Shown here piece by piece: positions 7,714 to 16,939 of a stretch of 64,000 nt of DNA (positions are counted from its first letter, which is position 1; every line of letters begins with the position of its first letter). Source of the DNA: DATARH01 sp963789255 (GTDB lineage: Bacteria > Pseudomonadota > Alphaproteobacteria > ATCC43930 > CGMCC-115725); the NCBI GenBank assembly GCA_963789255.1, contig CAWBJW010000001.1:1240001-1304000 (forward strand). Direction: 5' to 3'. The position numbers and the translations under genes are program-made. Below the pieces are notes generated by a model. The model was not told the origin of the DNA. It did not search any database and worked only from the letters and a program-made list of their open reading frames with translations.

Positions 7714-9281
7714 GCGAAACATTCGACCTGCTCGTCGTCGGCGGCGGCATCAACGGGGTCGCCGTCGCGCGCGACGCGGCCGGGCGCGGGCTCCGCGTGC
7801 TGCTCTGCGAGAAGGGCGATCTTGCCGGCGCGACCTCCTCGGCATCATCGAAGCTGATCCACGGCGGGTTGCGCTATCTCGAGCACGGCGCCTTCCGTTT
7901 GGTGCGCGAGGGGCTGGCCGAGCGAGCGATATTGCTGCGCATGGCGCCCCATCTCGTCCGCCCGCTGCGCTTCGTGCTGCCGCATGGGCCGGGATCGCGG
8001 CCGCGCGTTCTGGTGCGCGCCGGGCTCTATTTGTACGACCGGCTCGGCGGCGCCCGCACCCTGCCCGGCACCCGGCCGATCGATCTGCGCGACGACCCGC
8101 TCGGCGCGCCGTTGCGCGACACCGTGCGGCTCGGCTTCTGCTATGCCGATTGCTGCGCCGACGATGCGCGCCTGACCATCGTTTCGGCACGCGACGCGAG
8201 CGCTCGCGGGGCCGAGATCGCCACTCGCACGGCGCTTGTCGCGGCGCGGCGCGAGGCGGGCATTTGGCGTGCCGGGCTGCGCGGCGCCGACGGCGCGACC
8301 CACACGGTCACCGCCCGCATCCTGGTCAACGCCGCGGGGCCGTGGGTGCGAGAGGTGCTCGCCCTTGCCGGGCTGTCCGCGCGGGCGAAGCTGCGCCTGG
8401 TCAAGGGCAGCCACATCGTCGTGCCGAGGCTCTACGTGGGAGACCACGCCTATCTCTTGCAGAACGACGACCGACGCATCGTCTTCGTGATCCCGTTCGA
8501 ACGCGACTATTCGCTGATCGGCACGACCGAATTGCCGTTTTCCGGCGACCCCGCGCAGGCACAGATCAGCCGCGATGAGATCGCCTATCTGGTCGATGCC
8601 GTCGCGCGCTGGTTCAAGGTGCCGCCGGGACCGGCGGACGTGGTGTGGAGCTATGCCGGGGTGCGCCCGCTTTATGAGGACCGCGCCCGCAACGCCGCTT
8701 CGGTGACCCGCGACTATGTCTTCGATCTCGACACCGCGGGCGCACCCGCGCTGTCGGTCTTCGGCGGCAAGCTGACCACTCACCGCCGCCTCGCCGAACA
8801 TGCGCTGGCGCGGCTCACGCCCTATCTGCCCGCGGCCGGACCGCCGTGGACTGCGAGTTCGCTCCTGCCCGGCAGCAACGGCCTACCGGCGGGCGGCGCG
8901 GCTGCGCTGGCCACTGAGCTGGCCCGGCAACACCCCTTTCTCGACGCCGCCACCGCCGCACGGCTGGCCGCGAATTACGGCAGCGATGCACGGCAGATCC
9001 TTGGGAACGCGGGCAGCGCCGACGCGCTGGGCCGCGACTTCGGGCAGGGCCTGAGCCAGGCCGAGCTGCGCTGGCTCGTCAACCGCGAATGGGCGTGCTC
9101 CGCGGAGGACGTGCTGTGGCGCCGCAGCAAGCTCGGCCTCTGCGCGACGCCGGAACAGGTGCGCGAGCTGACGGCGTATTTCGACCAGGCCATGGCCCGT
9201 GCGCCGGCGGCGGGCGGCCCCTCACCCTGCCGCTTCGCGGGTCCCTCCCTCGCCCCGCCTGCGGGGAGAGAATCGGGGTAA
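7710..9281 (+). CDS. glpD: Aerobic glycerol-3-phosphate dehydrogenase
   Basis: Membrane-associated FAD dehydrogenase oxidising sn-glycerol-3-phosphate to dihydroxyacetone phosphate and passing electrons to quinone. 523 residues, typical length. It has the N-terminal FAD motif LLVVGGGINGVAVARDAAGRG, then SSASSKLIHGGLRYLEHG, LPHGPGSRPRV, LVKGSHIVVPRL, VIPFERDYSLIGTTE, and SYAGVRPLYED with VFGGKLTTHRRLAE, all classic GlpD blocks. The GTG start overlaps the stop of the HAD gene. The last ~20 residues (from about GGPSPCRF to the end) are encoded by a REP-like repeat and are not part of the conserved protein. No glpK or glpF is in the window. Confidence 0.93.
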   Translation: MSETFDLLVVGGGINGVAVARDAAGRGLRVLLCEKGDLAGATSSASSKLIHGGLRYLEHGAFRLVREGLAERAILLRMAPHLVRPLRFVLPHGPGSRPRVLVRAGLYLYDRLGGARTLPGTRPIDLRDDPLGAPLRDTVRLGFCYADCCADDARLTIVSARDASARGAEIATRTALVAARREAGIWRAGLRGADGATHTVTARILVNAAGPWVREVLALAGLSARAKLRLVKGSHIVVPRLYVGDHAYLLQNDDRRIVFVIPFERDYSLIGTTELPFSGDPAQAQISRDEIAYLVDAVARWFKVPPGPADVVWSYAGVRPLYEDRARNAASVTRDYVFDLDTAGAPALSVFGGKLTTHRRLAEHALARLTPYLPAAGPPWTASSLLPGSNGLPAGGAAALATELARQHPFLDAATAARLAANYGSDARQILGNAGSADALGRDFGQGLSQAELRWLVNREWACSAEDVLWRRSKLGLCATPEQVRELTAYFDQAMARAPAAGGPSPCRFAGPSLAPPAGRESG

Positions 9282-9286
9282 GGGGC
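9222..9286. repeat. REP-like palindromic repeat overlapping the glpD 3' end
   Basis: GC-rich sequence of the CCCTCACCCTGC / CCCCGCCTGCGGGGAGAG type, related to the palindromes at 4233 and 32197. The clearest hairpin is CCCCGCCTGCGGGG at 9255-9268. It supplies the glpD C-terminal codons and stop, so it seems to have inserted into, or replaced, the original end of the gene. Confidence 0.55.
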
Positions 9287-9299
9287 TGCTCGCGGCAAG

Positions 9300-10766
9300 C
9301 TATTCCGCGGCGGCGCGCGCCGGAGTGCGGCCGAGCACTTCCGCGGCTGCCCGTGCCACCGCCGTGCCCTCGAAGAAGCGCGAGTTTCCCGCGCCCCACA
9401 GCCGCACCGCGTTGGCGAAGGTGAAATCGCGGAAATCATCCGCAGTGATCAGCCCGTCCTCGACCAGTTCGTAGGCTTCCGGCAAGACCTGGCGCATGTC
9501 GGGCACGTCGAAATGCCCGACATCGGAGCTGAAGATTGCGTTGATCCGCGCGCCGAACGGGTTGACGTTGCTGAACGCCACCGCATTCATCCGGTCGTCG
9601 GCTTCGCAGCCGAAATAGTACGGGGTCGCATAGAGGTCGATCCAATCCTGTTTCCTGGTAATGTTGCACGCTGCGTAATCGTCGAGCACCGGGACCCCGC
9701 CGGTCAGCGAGTCCTCCTCCCGGGAGGGCCAGCCGTCGCGTCGCGCCAGCTCGGCGGCGATGTCGTCATATTGATATTTCTCGACAAGGCTCTTGAGCAG
9801 CGCGCGGTCGAGCTTCGCCGGGTCCATGTATTCGAGGCCGGCCTTGCCGCGCCGTTCCCAATGCTCGATCAGATCGGCGAACAGCTGGCAGGCCCAGCCG
9901 ACGCCGCCTTCGAGGAAGCCGAAGCGCAGATCGGGGAAGCGCCGGGTGACGCCGCCGAGGAACAGGGCCTTGGCGACGGCATGCCCGGCGGCGGCGAAAT
10001 GGCCGATATGGTTGAAGGTGAAGTTGCTCGGGTTGTTGCGCAGGCCGAAGCCGCGCCCTCCGGTATGAAAGGTCGGGGCAATGCCGAGGTCGCGGCATTT
10101 CGCCCAGACCGGGTCGTAATCGTATTCGCTGTCGAGGCCGAACTGGTCGTAAAATACCCCGAAGCGGGCGATCTCGGGATCGACCCCGTGGCCGGCCGGC
10201 AGCGGCCGCGCGATGCCGCTGCCGAACATGCCGACCTTGGCGCCGAGTTCTTTGGTTGCGTATTCGAGTTCCGCGATCGCCTCCTGGGGCGTGTGCATCG
10301 GTATGACCGCCGCCGGGGTCAGCCGGTCGCTGAGCTTGCCGAAATACTCGGCCGTGACGATGTTGAACCCGCGGATCACGGCGCGCCGCGTCGCGTCATC
10401 GGCGATGCGCGGAATGCTGAGGCCCGCCGTCGGGTAGATGATGCCGAAATCGAGCCCCAGCTCGTCGAGCCGGTCGTAAAGCATGCGCGGCATCATCGCG
10501 GTGGCCCGATCGCGCGTGTTGGTGGACTGCCGCCCCCAGTAGCCCTCCATCGCGATGCCGCGCCGTTTGCGCTCCTCGATCGACAGGCTGAGCGTGTCGG
10601 GGATGCGGCGCTGCGAGGCGATGAAGCCGTCGGCGGCCTTGTCGCCGGCCACCTTGCGCATGCGCTCGGCGAACACCGGGGTGTATTCGATCCAGTGGCC
10701 GTCGCCGTCGATGACCGGGTGCGACAGCTTGGCATGGATCTGTTCAGGGCTCGCATGAGCGCTCAT
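9300..10766 (-). CDS. Amidohydrolase-family (TIM-barrel) protein
   Basis: About 488 residues of the amidohydrolase-2 family (metal-dependent hydrolases/decarboxylases, ACMSD-like). The N-terminal metal motif appears as VIDGDGHWIEY (D-x-D/H), followed by DRLDELGLDFGIIYPT, TFHTGGRGFG (metal-binding His), RFGFLEGGVGWACQLF, and IFSSDVGHFDVPDM near the end, with the conserved Ser-Ser-Asp. The start is the ATG at 10766, preceded by GGGAGAG. The closest familiar relatives are proteins of unknown substrate in degradative gene neighbourhoods. It stands alone between convergent glpD and the radical SAM gene. Confidence 0.82.
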   Translation of the reverse strand: MSAHASPEQIHAKLSHPVIDGDGHWIEYTPVFAERMRKVAGDKAADGFIASQRRIPDTLSLSIEERKRRGIAMEGYWGRQSTNTRDRATAMMPRMLYDRLDELGLDFGIIYPTAGLSIPRIADDATRRAVIRGFNIVTAEYFGKLSDRLTPAAVIPMHTPQEAIAELEYATKELGAKVGMFGSGIARPLPAGHGVDPEIARFGVFYDQFGLDSEYDYDPVWAKCRDLGIAPTFHTGGRGFGLRNNPSNFTFNHIGHFAAAGHAVAKALFLGGVTRRFPDLRFGFLEGGVGWACQLFADLIEHWERRGKAGLEYMDPAKLDRALLKSLVEKYQYDDIAAELARRDGWPSREEDSLTGGVPVLDDYAACNITRKQDWIDLYATPYYFGCEADDRMNAVAFSNVNPFGARINAIFSSDVGHFDVPDMRQVLPEAYELVEDGLITADDFRDFTFANAVRLWGAGNSRFFEGTAVARAAAEVLGRTPARAAAE

Positions 10767-10883
10767 GATTCTCTCCCGAAAAGCGGCGGCGACGGCCATC
10801 CGATGGTCAGGGAACGAGCCTAGAAGCGGCCGGCGCCCAAGTCAAACAAGCGCCGCGCTGCGAGGCGAGGGAACACCAGTCTG

Positions 10884-12558
10884 CTAAGCAGCTTGGGGCG
10901 CCGGCAATGTCATGGGGTCGCCAAGCTCGGCCGCCGCCGCCAGCGGAGGTTGCCACTTTCCGGAATCGATTTCGGCGATTTGTCGATCGACCGCGGATAC
11001 GACGAAAAGCGAGAACGGCTTGAGATGCAGGTAAGCGGCGGCGAGCATACCCACATAGCCGAGCGCCCGAGGATTTTTCCTGGCACATTCGCAGAATACT
11101 TTGCAAAACGGCCATAACGCCGCCGGCTGCTGCACGGCGATGCGCCGGACCAGCCGCCACAGCAGCGCAAAATCTCGCAACGGGATGGTGAAAAGGCTGC
11201 GCGGCGGCGCGTCCTTGCGGGCGCGCCGGTCCAAGGCGGGCCGGTCGAGCAGGCGTGCGAGGGTCCGCACCCGCTCGTAATAGCGGGCGGGGCGATAAAT
11301 GCGCGCGAGGATGGTCCTATAATCCCAGAGGATGTCGCGCCGAGGCCGTGCGGTCGCAAAATTGAGCCCGCTCGTGCATTGGTCGCCGAAGTCATCCTTG
11401 TCAGCTGATCGGATCGCGTAGTAGGGGGGAAACAGACGCCCTTCGCGCGCCAGGCGGCGGGTCGAGCTGGGTGGTCGGCAGCGCATAGAGAAGACCGACC
11501 ATGCAGAATGGGATCGCCGCCGCATCGATGCACTCGATCATCGCCTCGGCAACGGAGTTCTTCTCGCTGTCGAAGCCGACGATGAAACCGGCGTTCACAA
11601 AGATCCCGGCCCGGTAGATCTTGTGCACGCTGTCGGCCAGCGAGCGACGGGTGTTTTGTTTCTTCTGCATCGACACCAGCGTGTCGGTGTCGGGGCTCTC
11701 GATGCCGACAAAAATGGTAAAGAAATTTGCCGCGCGCATCAGCGACAACAGGGCATCGTCATCGGCGATGTTGATCGACGCCTCGGTCGAGAACTCGAAG
11801 GGGTAGCCGCGTTCCTGCTGCCAGGCGATCAGGGATGGCAGAAACGCCTTCACCGCCTTCTTGTTGCCGATGAAATTGTCGTCGACGAAATCGAGATGGC
11901 CGCGATATCCGATACCGTAGAGCTGGTCGAGCTCGGCCAGCATCTGTTCCGCGGTCTTGACCCGAGGCACGCGCCCGTAAAGCTCGATGATGTCGCAGAA
12001 CTCGCAGGTGAACGGGCAGCCGCGCGCGAACTGGACGCCGAAATAGGTGTATTGGCTTCGCTTCAACAAATCGAAGCGCGGGATCGGCGTCCGGGTGATG
12101 TCGACCTTGAATCTCTCCGCTTCGAAGGTCCCGCGGCGTTCGCCCGAATTCCACGCCTCGATGAATGCGTCAATGACGCCTTCCGCCTCGCCAAGCACCC
12201 GAAAATCGGCGGCCTGGTACGCGTCCGGCGACGAGGTCACATCGGGCCCGCCCACCGCCACGGGCTTGCAATGCTCGTGCGCCAACTCGATGACCCGAAG
12301 CGTATCGGGCTGCTGCGGCAGCATCCCGCCGGTCATCACCAGGTCCGCCCAGTCCAGATCGGACCCCCGCAGCTCCTCCGTGTTCCGATTGACCAGACGG
12401 CATTGCCACGACGGCGGGAGCAGCGCGGCGACCGTGATGAGGCCGAGCGGCGGGGCGGGAAAGCGCGCGCCATAGACCTCGCAGGCCGCCTGAAAATTCC
12501 AGAAAGACTGACCGCTGAAACGGGGAGCGACCAGCAGGACCTTACACGAGGACGGCAC
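10884..12558 (-). CDS. B12-binding-domain radical SAM protein, frameshifted in this sequence
   Basis: Two overlapping leftward frames together make one protein of about 557 residues. The N-terminal cobalamin-binding-like domain (VLLVAPRFSGQSFWNF, PPLGLITVAALLP) is followed by the radical SAM core with RGCPFTCEFCD (C-x3-C-x2-C binding the [4Fe-4S]/SAM cluster) and FVGIESPD. The C-terminal domain (DUF4070-like: RRLAREGRLF ... DILWDYRTILARIYRPARYYERVR) continues in a second frame. The shift lies at about 11463, where one extra base turns TQLTRRLAREG into TQL plus noise. I choose GTG at 12558 (GGAG upstream). Function is unknown; relatives include hopanoid and other lipid-modifying enzymes. Confidence 0.82.
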
Positions 12559-12830
12559 GGCGGCGTCTCCACGAAGGATGCAGCGGGAAGAAGAATACAG
12601 CGGGCGAGCTGCGCCGATGGGTGAAAATCGCTCTCTGACCGCGTCGATTACGGTTGTCGCTTGGCACCGGCGAAGAAGCACGATCGGGCATCGCCGGTCG
12701 CGATATGTTATAGAGCAGCGAAAAGCGCCTGGCGATACGCGAGCCGGGGATCATCGAGCGAGGGTCGCGTCTTGAGATGGCTCGGCGGCCGCGTGGCGCT
12801 GGTGACGGGCGGCTTTCCGGGAGGAACGCG

Positions 12831-14129
12831 ATGAATGCGGCGACGGACCCGTTGGTCGATGTCGAGACCGGGCTGATCAGCCGGCGCATCTTCATCGAGC
12901 CGAAGATCTATGAAGAGGAGCTGCAGCGGATTTTCGCCCGCTGCTGGCTCTTCCTGTGTCATGAGAGCCAGATCCCCGAGCCGGGCGATTTCATCACAAC
13001 CTATATGGGCGAAGACCCGGTGCTGGTGGTGCGCGACAGCGCCGGCACGGTCGGCGCCTTTCTCAACGTCTGCCGCCACCGCGGCAACCGGCTGTGCCGT
13101 GCCGATTCCGGCAACGCCGCCAGCTTCACCTGCGCCTATCACGGCTGGACCTACGACAATGACGGCCGCCTCACCGGCGTCCCCTACCTCAAGGAGGCCT
13201 ATTGCGGCGGGCTCGAGCGCGAGCGCTGGGGCCTCACCCCGGTGGCCCGGCTCGACAGCTACAAGGGGCTCGTATTCGCCACCTTCGACCCCGATGCCCC
13301 GCCGCTCTTGCAATATCTCGGCGCGGCGGCGTGGTATCTCGATGCGTTTTTCGACCGCCGCGAAGGCGGCATCGAGATTGTCGGCAGCCATAAATGGATC
13401 ATGCCGTGCAACTGGAAGTTTCCCGCCGAGAATTTCGGGGGTGATGCCTATCACGTCGGCTGGAGCCACCTGTCGGCGGTCAAGACGGCGTTCAGCTCGG
13501 GGGTGACGCAGAAGCCCGATGCCGCCGGCAATATGGTGTCGCCGGGCAACGGCCATATCCTGATCTGCGTCGGGCCCCATGATGTCGGCGATCCGCCGGT
13601 GCCGGAAATCCAGGCCTACGAACAGGAGATCCGTCCCGAGGTCGAGCGCCGTCTCGGGCATCGGGCCGGTCTGATCAACCCGATCGTCGGCACGATGTTC
13701 CCCAATTTCTCGATGCTGCGCGCCACCTCGCGCACCTTGCGCGTGTGGCATCCGCGCGGGCCCGACAAGACCGAGGTGTGGTCATGGGTCTATGCCGACA
13801 AGGCCGCCCCGCCGCACGTCAAGGAGGCGCTGCGGCTCTCCGGGATACGCGGCTTCAGCCCGTCCGGCACCTTCGAGCAGGACGACATGGACAATTGGCA
13901 GGAATGCACCCGGACCTGCCGCGGCGTCGTGTCCCGGCGCATGGCGCTCAACACCCAGATGGGGCTCGGGCATGAGCACTACGACGCTGACCTTGCGGCG
14001 TGGACCAGCGATTACCGCATCAGCGAAAGCAACCATCGCCAGTTCTATCGGCGCTGGGCCGAGCTGATGGCGGCCGAGAAGCTGGGCCGAAATCGCGATG
14101 CGGAACGCACCGGCGGCGCTCGGCCATGA
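12831..14129 (+). CDS. Rieske aromatic-ring-hydroxylating oxygenase, alpha subunit
   Basis: 432 residues; start at 12831 with GGGAGGAAC just upstream. The Rieske [2Fe-2S] ligands are C81-x-H83 (CRHRGNRLC) and C101-x2-H104 (CAYHGW). The catalytic domain has the mononuclear-iron motif NFGGDAYHVGWSH with D205, H208 and H213. These are the standard parts of an O2-dependent dihydroxylating or O-demethylating oxygenase large subunit. Such enzymes need a reductase and often a beta subunit or ferredoxin; none is adjacent, so redox partners must lie elsewhere. The substrate is unknown. The next gene downstream is a VOC protein 119 bases away. Confidence 0.9.
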   Translation: MNAATDPLVDVETGLISRRIFIEPKIYEEELQRIFARCWLFLCHESQIPEPGDFITTYMGEDPVLVVRDSAGTVGAFLNVCRHRGNRLCRADSGNAASFTCAYHGWTYDNDGRLTGVPYLKEAYCGGLERERWGLTPVARLDSYKGLVFATFDPDAPPLLQYLGAAAWYLDAFFDRREGGIEIVGSHKWIMPCNWKFPAENFGGDAYHVGWSHLSAVKTAFSSGVTQKPDAAGNMVSPGNGHILICVGPHDVGDPPVPEIQAYEQEIRPEVERRLGHRAGLINPIVGTMFPNFSMLRATSRTLRVWHPRGPDKTEVWSWVYADKAAPPHVKEALRLSGIRGFSPSGTFEQDDMDNWQECTRTCRGVVSRRMALNTQMGLGHEHYDADLAAWTSDYRISESNHRQFYRRWAELMAAEKLGRNRDAERTGGARP

Positions 14130-14248
14130 CTGAGGCGGCCATGAGCAACCCTATCCCGGCCGGGCAGCGGCGACCGCCTCCGGTTGAGCGACCCGGTCGG
14201 CCCGAGGGACGAAATCGATGTTTTCCCCTCAGGAACAGGAAGTGCACC

Positions 14249-14662
14249 ATGCAATTGAACCCTTATCTGACGTTCGACGGCCAATGCGAGGCGGCGTTCA
14301 AGTTCTATGCCCAGGCGCTCGGCGGCAAGATCGTGGCAATGATGCCGCACGAGGGATCGCCAATGGCAGAGCACGTGCCGGCGGAATGGCGCAAAAAGAT
14401 CATGCACGCCCGGCTCAGCATCGGCGACATGGTGTTGATGGGGTCCGATTCCCCGCCCGATCGCTACGAGCCGATGAAGGGTTTCTCGGTGACGCTCAGC
14501 ATCGATGAACCGGCAGAGGCCGAGCGCGTCTTCCGCGCCCTATCGCCCAATGCGACAGTGCAGATGCCGATCCAGGAGACCTTCTGGGCCGACCGGTTCG
14601 GCATGCTGGTCGATCAATTCGGAACGCCGTGGATGATCAACTGCGAGAAGAGCGCTCATTGA
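14249..14662 (+). CDS. VOC-family protein (PhnB/glyoxalase-like)
   Basis: 137 residues of the vicinal-oxygen-chelate fold as found in PhnB-like proteins: MQLNPYLTFDGQCEAAFKFY, ALGGKIVAMMPHEGSP, ILMGSD-like VLMGSDSPP, and FWADRFGMLVDQFGTPWMIN at the end. The ATG at 14249 is chosen because AGGAACAGGAAG precedes it; the frame could be opened at 14126, overlapping the oxygenase stop, but the extra 41 residues look non-coding. Members of this family rarely have a known enzymatic role. The stop overlaps the TTG start of the next gene. Confidence 0.85.
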   Translation: MQLNPYLTFDGQCEAAFKFYAQALGGKIVAMMPHEGSPMAEHVPAEWRKKIMHARLSIGDMVLMGSDSPPDRYEPMKGFSVTLSIDEPAEAERVFRALSPNATVQMPIQETFWADRFGMLVDQFGTPWMINCEKSAH

Positions 14663-15321
14663 GCACCGCCGTCGCCGGCGTCGTTCGGTTCGAGGCAGAG
14701 GGCGTCCGCGGCTTCCTGCACCGGCCGGATGGCCCCCCGGACGATGGCGTCGGCGCGGGTGTGGTGCTGACGCACGGCGCCGGCGGCGATTGCGCCGCTC
14801 CGTTGCTGGTGGCGGCTGCCGCCCTGTTCAGCGCCGCGGGCCTTCACGTGCTGCGCGTTGACCTGCCCTTTCGGCAACGCCGGGCGACGGGGCCGCCGTC
14901 TCCGGCGAGTGCGGCCGGCGACCGTGCCGGGCTGCGACAGGCCGTCGCCACGCTGCGCGGCATCGTGCCGTGCCGGGTCATCCTCGGCGGGCAATCCTAT
15001 GGCGGGCGCCAGGCCACGATGCTGATGGCCGACGAGCCCGGGCTGGCCGAGGCCCTGCTGCTGTTTTCCTATCCGCTGCACCCGCCCGGCAAACCCGAGC
15101 GGCTGCGGACCGAGCACTTCCCCCGCCTGCGCGCCCCAGCCGTGTTTGTGCACGGCACCGCCGATCCGTTCGGGTCGATCGCCGAGTTGCGCTTGGCGGT
15201 GTCGGCGATCCCGGCGCCGGTGCGGGTGATGCCGGTCGAGCATGCCGGCCACGATCTTCGGCGCGGGCGTTTCGACCTCGCCGCCGTGGTTGACGCGACG
15301 CTGGCGCTACTGCCCCGCTAG
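14659..15321 (+). CDS. Alpha/beta hydrolase (KANL3/Tex30-type dienelactone-hydrolase-like)
   Basis: 220 residues from the TTG at 14659, which overlaps the preceding stop (TTGA) and so is probably translationally coupled. The oxyanion region is LTHGAGGD, the nucleophile elbow GGQSYGGRQ (Ser), the acid is in FVHGTADPFGS, and the base His is in EHAGHDLRRG. These give a complete Ser-Asp-His triad in a compact hydrolase. The substrate is unknown. The gene ends 3 bases inside the convergent acr3 gene (4-base overlap of the two 3' ends). Confidence 0.82.
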   Translation: MSTAVAGVVRFEAEGVRGFLHRPDGPPDDGVGAGVVLTHGAGGDCAAPLLVAAAALFSAAGLHVLRVDLPFRQRRATGPPSPASAAGDRAGLRQAVATLRGIVPCRVILGGQSYGGRQATMLMADEPGLAEALLLFSYPLHPPGKPERLRTEHFPRLRAPAVFVHGTADPFGSIAELRLAVSAIPAPVRVMPVEHAGHDLRRGRFDLAAVVDATLALLPR

Positions 15322-16391
15322 GAGGGCACGCCGCACTCGTACCAGCCGCGCGTGCGCAGCACGATCCGCACGACCGAGAGCATGACTGGCACTTCGACGA
15401 GCACCCCGACGACGGTCGCGAGCGCCGCCCCGGATTGAAACCCGAAGAGGGCGATGGCCGCGGCAACCGCCAGTTCAAAGAAATTCGACGCGCCGATCAG
15501 CGCCGAGGGGCAGGCCACATTGTGCGCGACCCCGAGGGCGCGGTTGAGCCCATAGGCCAGCCCGGCGTTGAGGTAGACCTGGATCACGATCGGGACGGCG
15601 AGGAGTGCGATCACCAAGGGCTGTCGCACGATCTCTTCGCCCTGGAACCCGAACAGCAACACCAAGGTCGCGAGCAGCGCGGCGAGAGAGAGCGGCTGCA
15701 GCCGCCGCAGCGTTGCCGCAAGGGCCGCGCCGCCACTCGCCAGCAGCGCGCGACGCCAGAGTTGCGCCGCGATCACCGGCACGACGATGTAGAGGACGAC
15801 CGAGAGGAACAATGTCTCCCACGGCACGGTGATCGACGACAGACCGAGCAGCAACGCCACGATCGGCGCAAACGCGAACACCATGATCGTGTCGTTGAGC
15901 GCGACCTGGCTCAACGTGAAGTTCGGGTCGCCGCCGGTCAGATCAGACCACACGAACACCATCGCAGTGCATGGAGCGGCAGCCAGGAGAATGAGCCCGG
16001 CGATGTAGCTGTCGATCCGATCTGCTGCCAGCCATGGCCGGAACAGCCAGCCGATGAACAGCCAGCCGAGCAGGGCCATGCTGAACGGCTTGACCAGCCA
16101 GTTGATCCCGACGGTAACCGCGATCCCGCGCCATTGCCCGGCAACGCGGTGCAGCGCGCCGAAATCGACCTTGAGCAGCATCGGCACGATCATCAGCCAG
16201 ATCAGCACGGCGACCGGGATGTTGACCTCGGCGACCGTCATACGGCCAAGCGCCTGGAAGGGCCCGGGCAGCAGCCGCCCGAGGACGATGCCGGCGACGA
16301 TGCAGAGAGCGACCCAGAGCGTCAGATAGCGCTCGAACGTGCCGAGCGAGGCAGAGAGGCGGCGCGGCGACGTGCCGGCGAAAGAATTCAT
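15318..16391 (-). CDS. acr3: Arsenite efflux permease, ACR3 family
   Basis: 357-residue inner-membrane arsenite carrier with about ten hydrophobic helices (bile-acid/Na+ symporter superfamily). Recognisable ACR3 blocks are PVAVLIWLMIVPMLLKVD, NWLVKPFSMALLGWLFIGWLF, the essential cysteine in AAPCTAMVFVWSDLTGGDP, and ASNFFELAVAAAIALFG near the C-terminus. It exports As(III), using the proton motive force. It is the last gene of the arsR-arsM-arsC-acr3 operon, 27 bases after arsC, with a 15-bp tandem repeat across the junction. Confidence 0.95.
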   Translation of the reverse strand: MNSFAGTSPRRLSASLGTFERYLTLWVALCIVAGIVLGRLLPGPFQALGRMTVAEVNIPVAVLIWLMIVPMLLKVDFGALHRVAGQWRGIAVTVGINWLVKPFSMALLGWLFIGWLFRPWLAADRIDSYIAGLILLAAAPCTAMVFVWSDLTGGDPNFTLSQVALNDTIMVFAFAPIVALLLGLSSITVPWETLFLSVVLYIVVPVIAAQLWRRALLASGGAALAATLRRLQPLSLAALLATLVLLFGFQGEEIVRQPLVIALLAVPIVIQVYLNAGLAYGLNRALGVAHNVACPSALIGASNFFELAVAAAIALFGFQSGAALATVVGVLVEVPVMLSVVRIVLRTRGWYECGVPS

Positions 16392-16399
16392 GATTCCTC

Positions 16400-16442
16400 T
16401 TGTTCAGTTGGCCGTTGTTCAGTTGGCCGTTGTGCAGTTGGA
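16400..16442. repeat. 15-bp tandem repeat at the arsC/acr3 junction
   Basis: Two exact copies of TTGTTCAGTTGGCCG at 16400-16414 and 16415-16429, and a third partial, diverged copy from 16430. The repeat contains the arsC stop (16419-16421) and codes for the last residues of ArsC on the opposite strand, so copy-number change would alter the ArsC tail and the spacing to acr3. Confidence 0.85.
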
Positions 16443-16931
16443 TTGGCCGATCTGATCGGCATGGCGCTTCACGGCCATTCGGTCGAGTTTCTCGATCGGC
16501 AGCGCGACAAAGAGCTTGATGCGCGTTTCAAGCTGCCGCGCTGCCTCGCGGAAAGCCTGCCTGCGCTCGGCCTCGGTGCCCTCGACGGCGGCCGGATCGG
16601 GAACGCCCCAATGCGCGGTGATCGGATTGCCCGGCCAGATCGGGCAGACCTCGCCGGCGGCCCGATCGCAGACCGTGAACACGAAATCCAGCCGCGCCGC
16701 GCCGGGAACGGCGAATTCGTCCCAGCTCTTGCTGCGCAGTCCGCGCGTCGGCAGGCGAAGCCGTTCGAGCAGATCGCGCGCCAGCGGATGCACCGCACCT
16801 TTCGGGAAACTGCCGGCGCTGTATCCCTTGAACCGCCCCTTGCCCCAGTGATCGAGCAGCGCCTCGGCAAGAATGCTTCGCGCCGAGTTCCCCGTGCACA
16901 GGAACAGAACATTGTAGGGTTTCGCGCCCAC
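16419..16931 (-). CDS. arsC: Arsenate reductase (low-molecular-weight phosphatase type)
   Basis: About 170 residues. The phosphatase loop is LFLCTGNSARS (C12-x5-R18), the arsenate-binding nucleophile of thioredoxin- or mycothiol-linked ArsC enzymes. Later family blocks are SAGSFPKGAVHP, SKSWDEF, DFVFTVCDRAAGEVCP, and HWGVPDPA with the catalytic Asp. It reduces As(V) to As(III), the form exported by ACR3. The start is taken as GTG at 16931, after AGGG at a 6-base distance; an alternative GTG lies 24 bases upstream, overlapping arsM. The C-terminal HADQIGQSNCTTAN tail runs into a tandem repeat and is not a family feature. Confidence 0.9.
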   Translation of the reverse strand: MGAKPYNVLFLCTGNSARSILAEALLDHWGKGRFKGYSAGSFPKGAVHPLARDLLERLRLPTRGLRSKSWDEFAVPGAARLDFVFTVCDRAAGEVCPIWPGNPITAHWGVPDPAAVEGTEAERRQAFREAARQLETRIKLFVALPIEKLDRMAVKRHADQIGQSNCTTAN

Positions 16932-16939
16932 CAGCGGCC

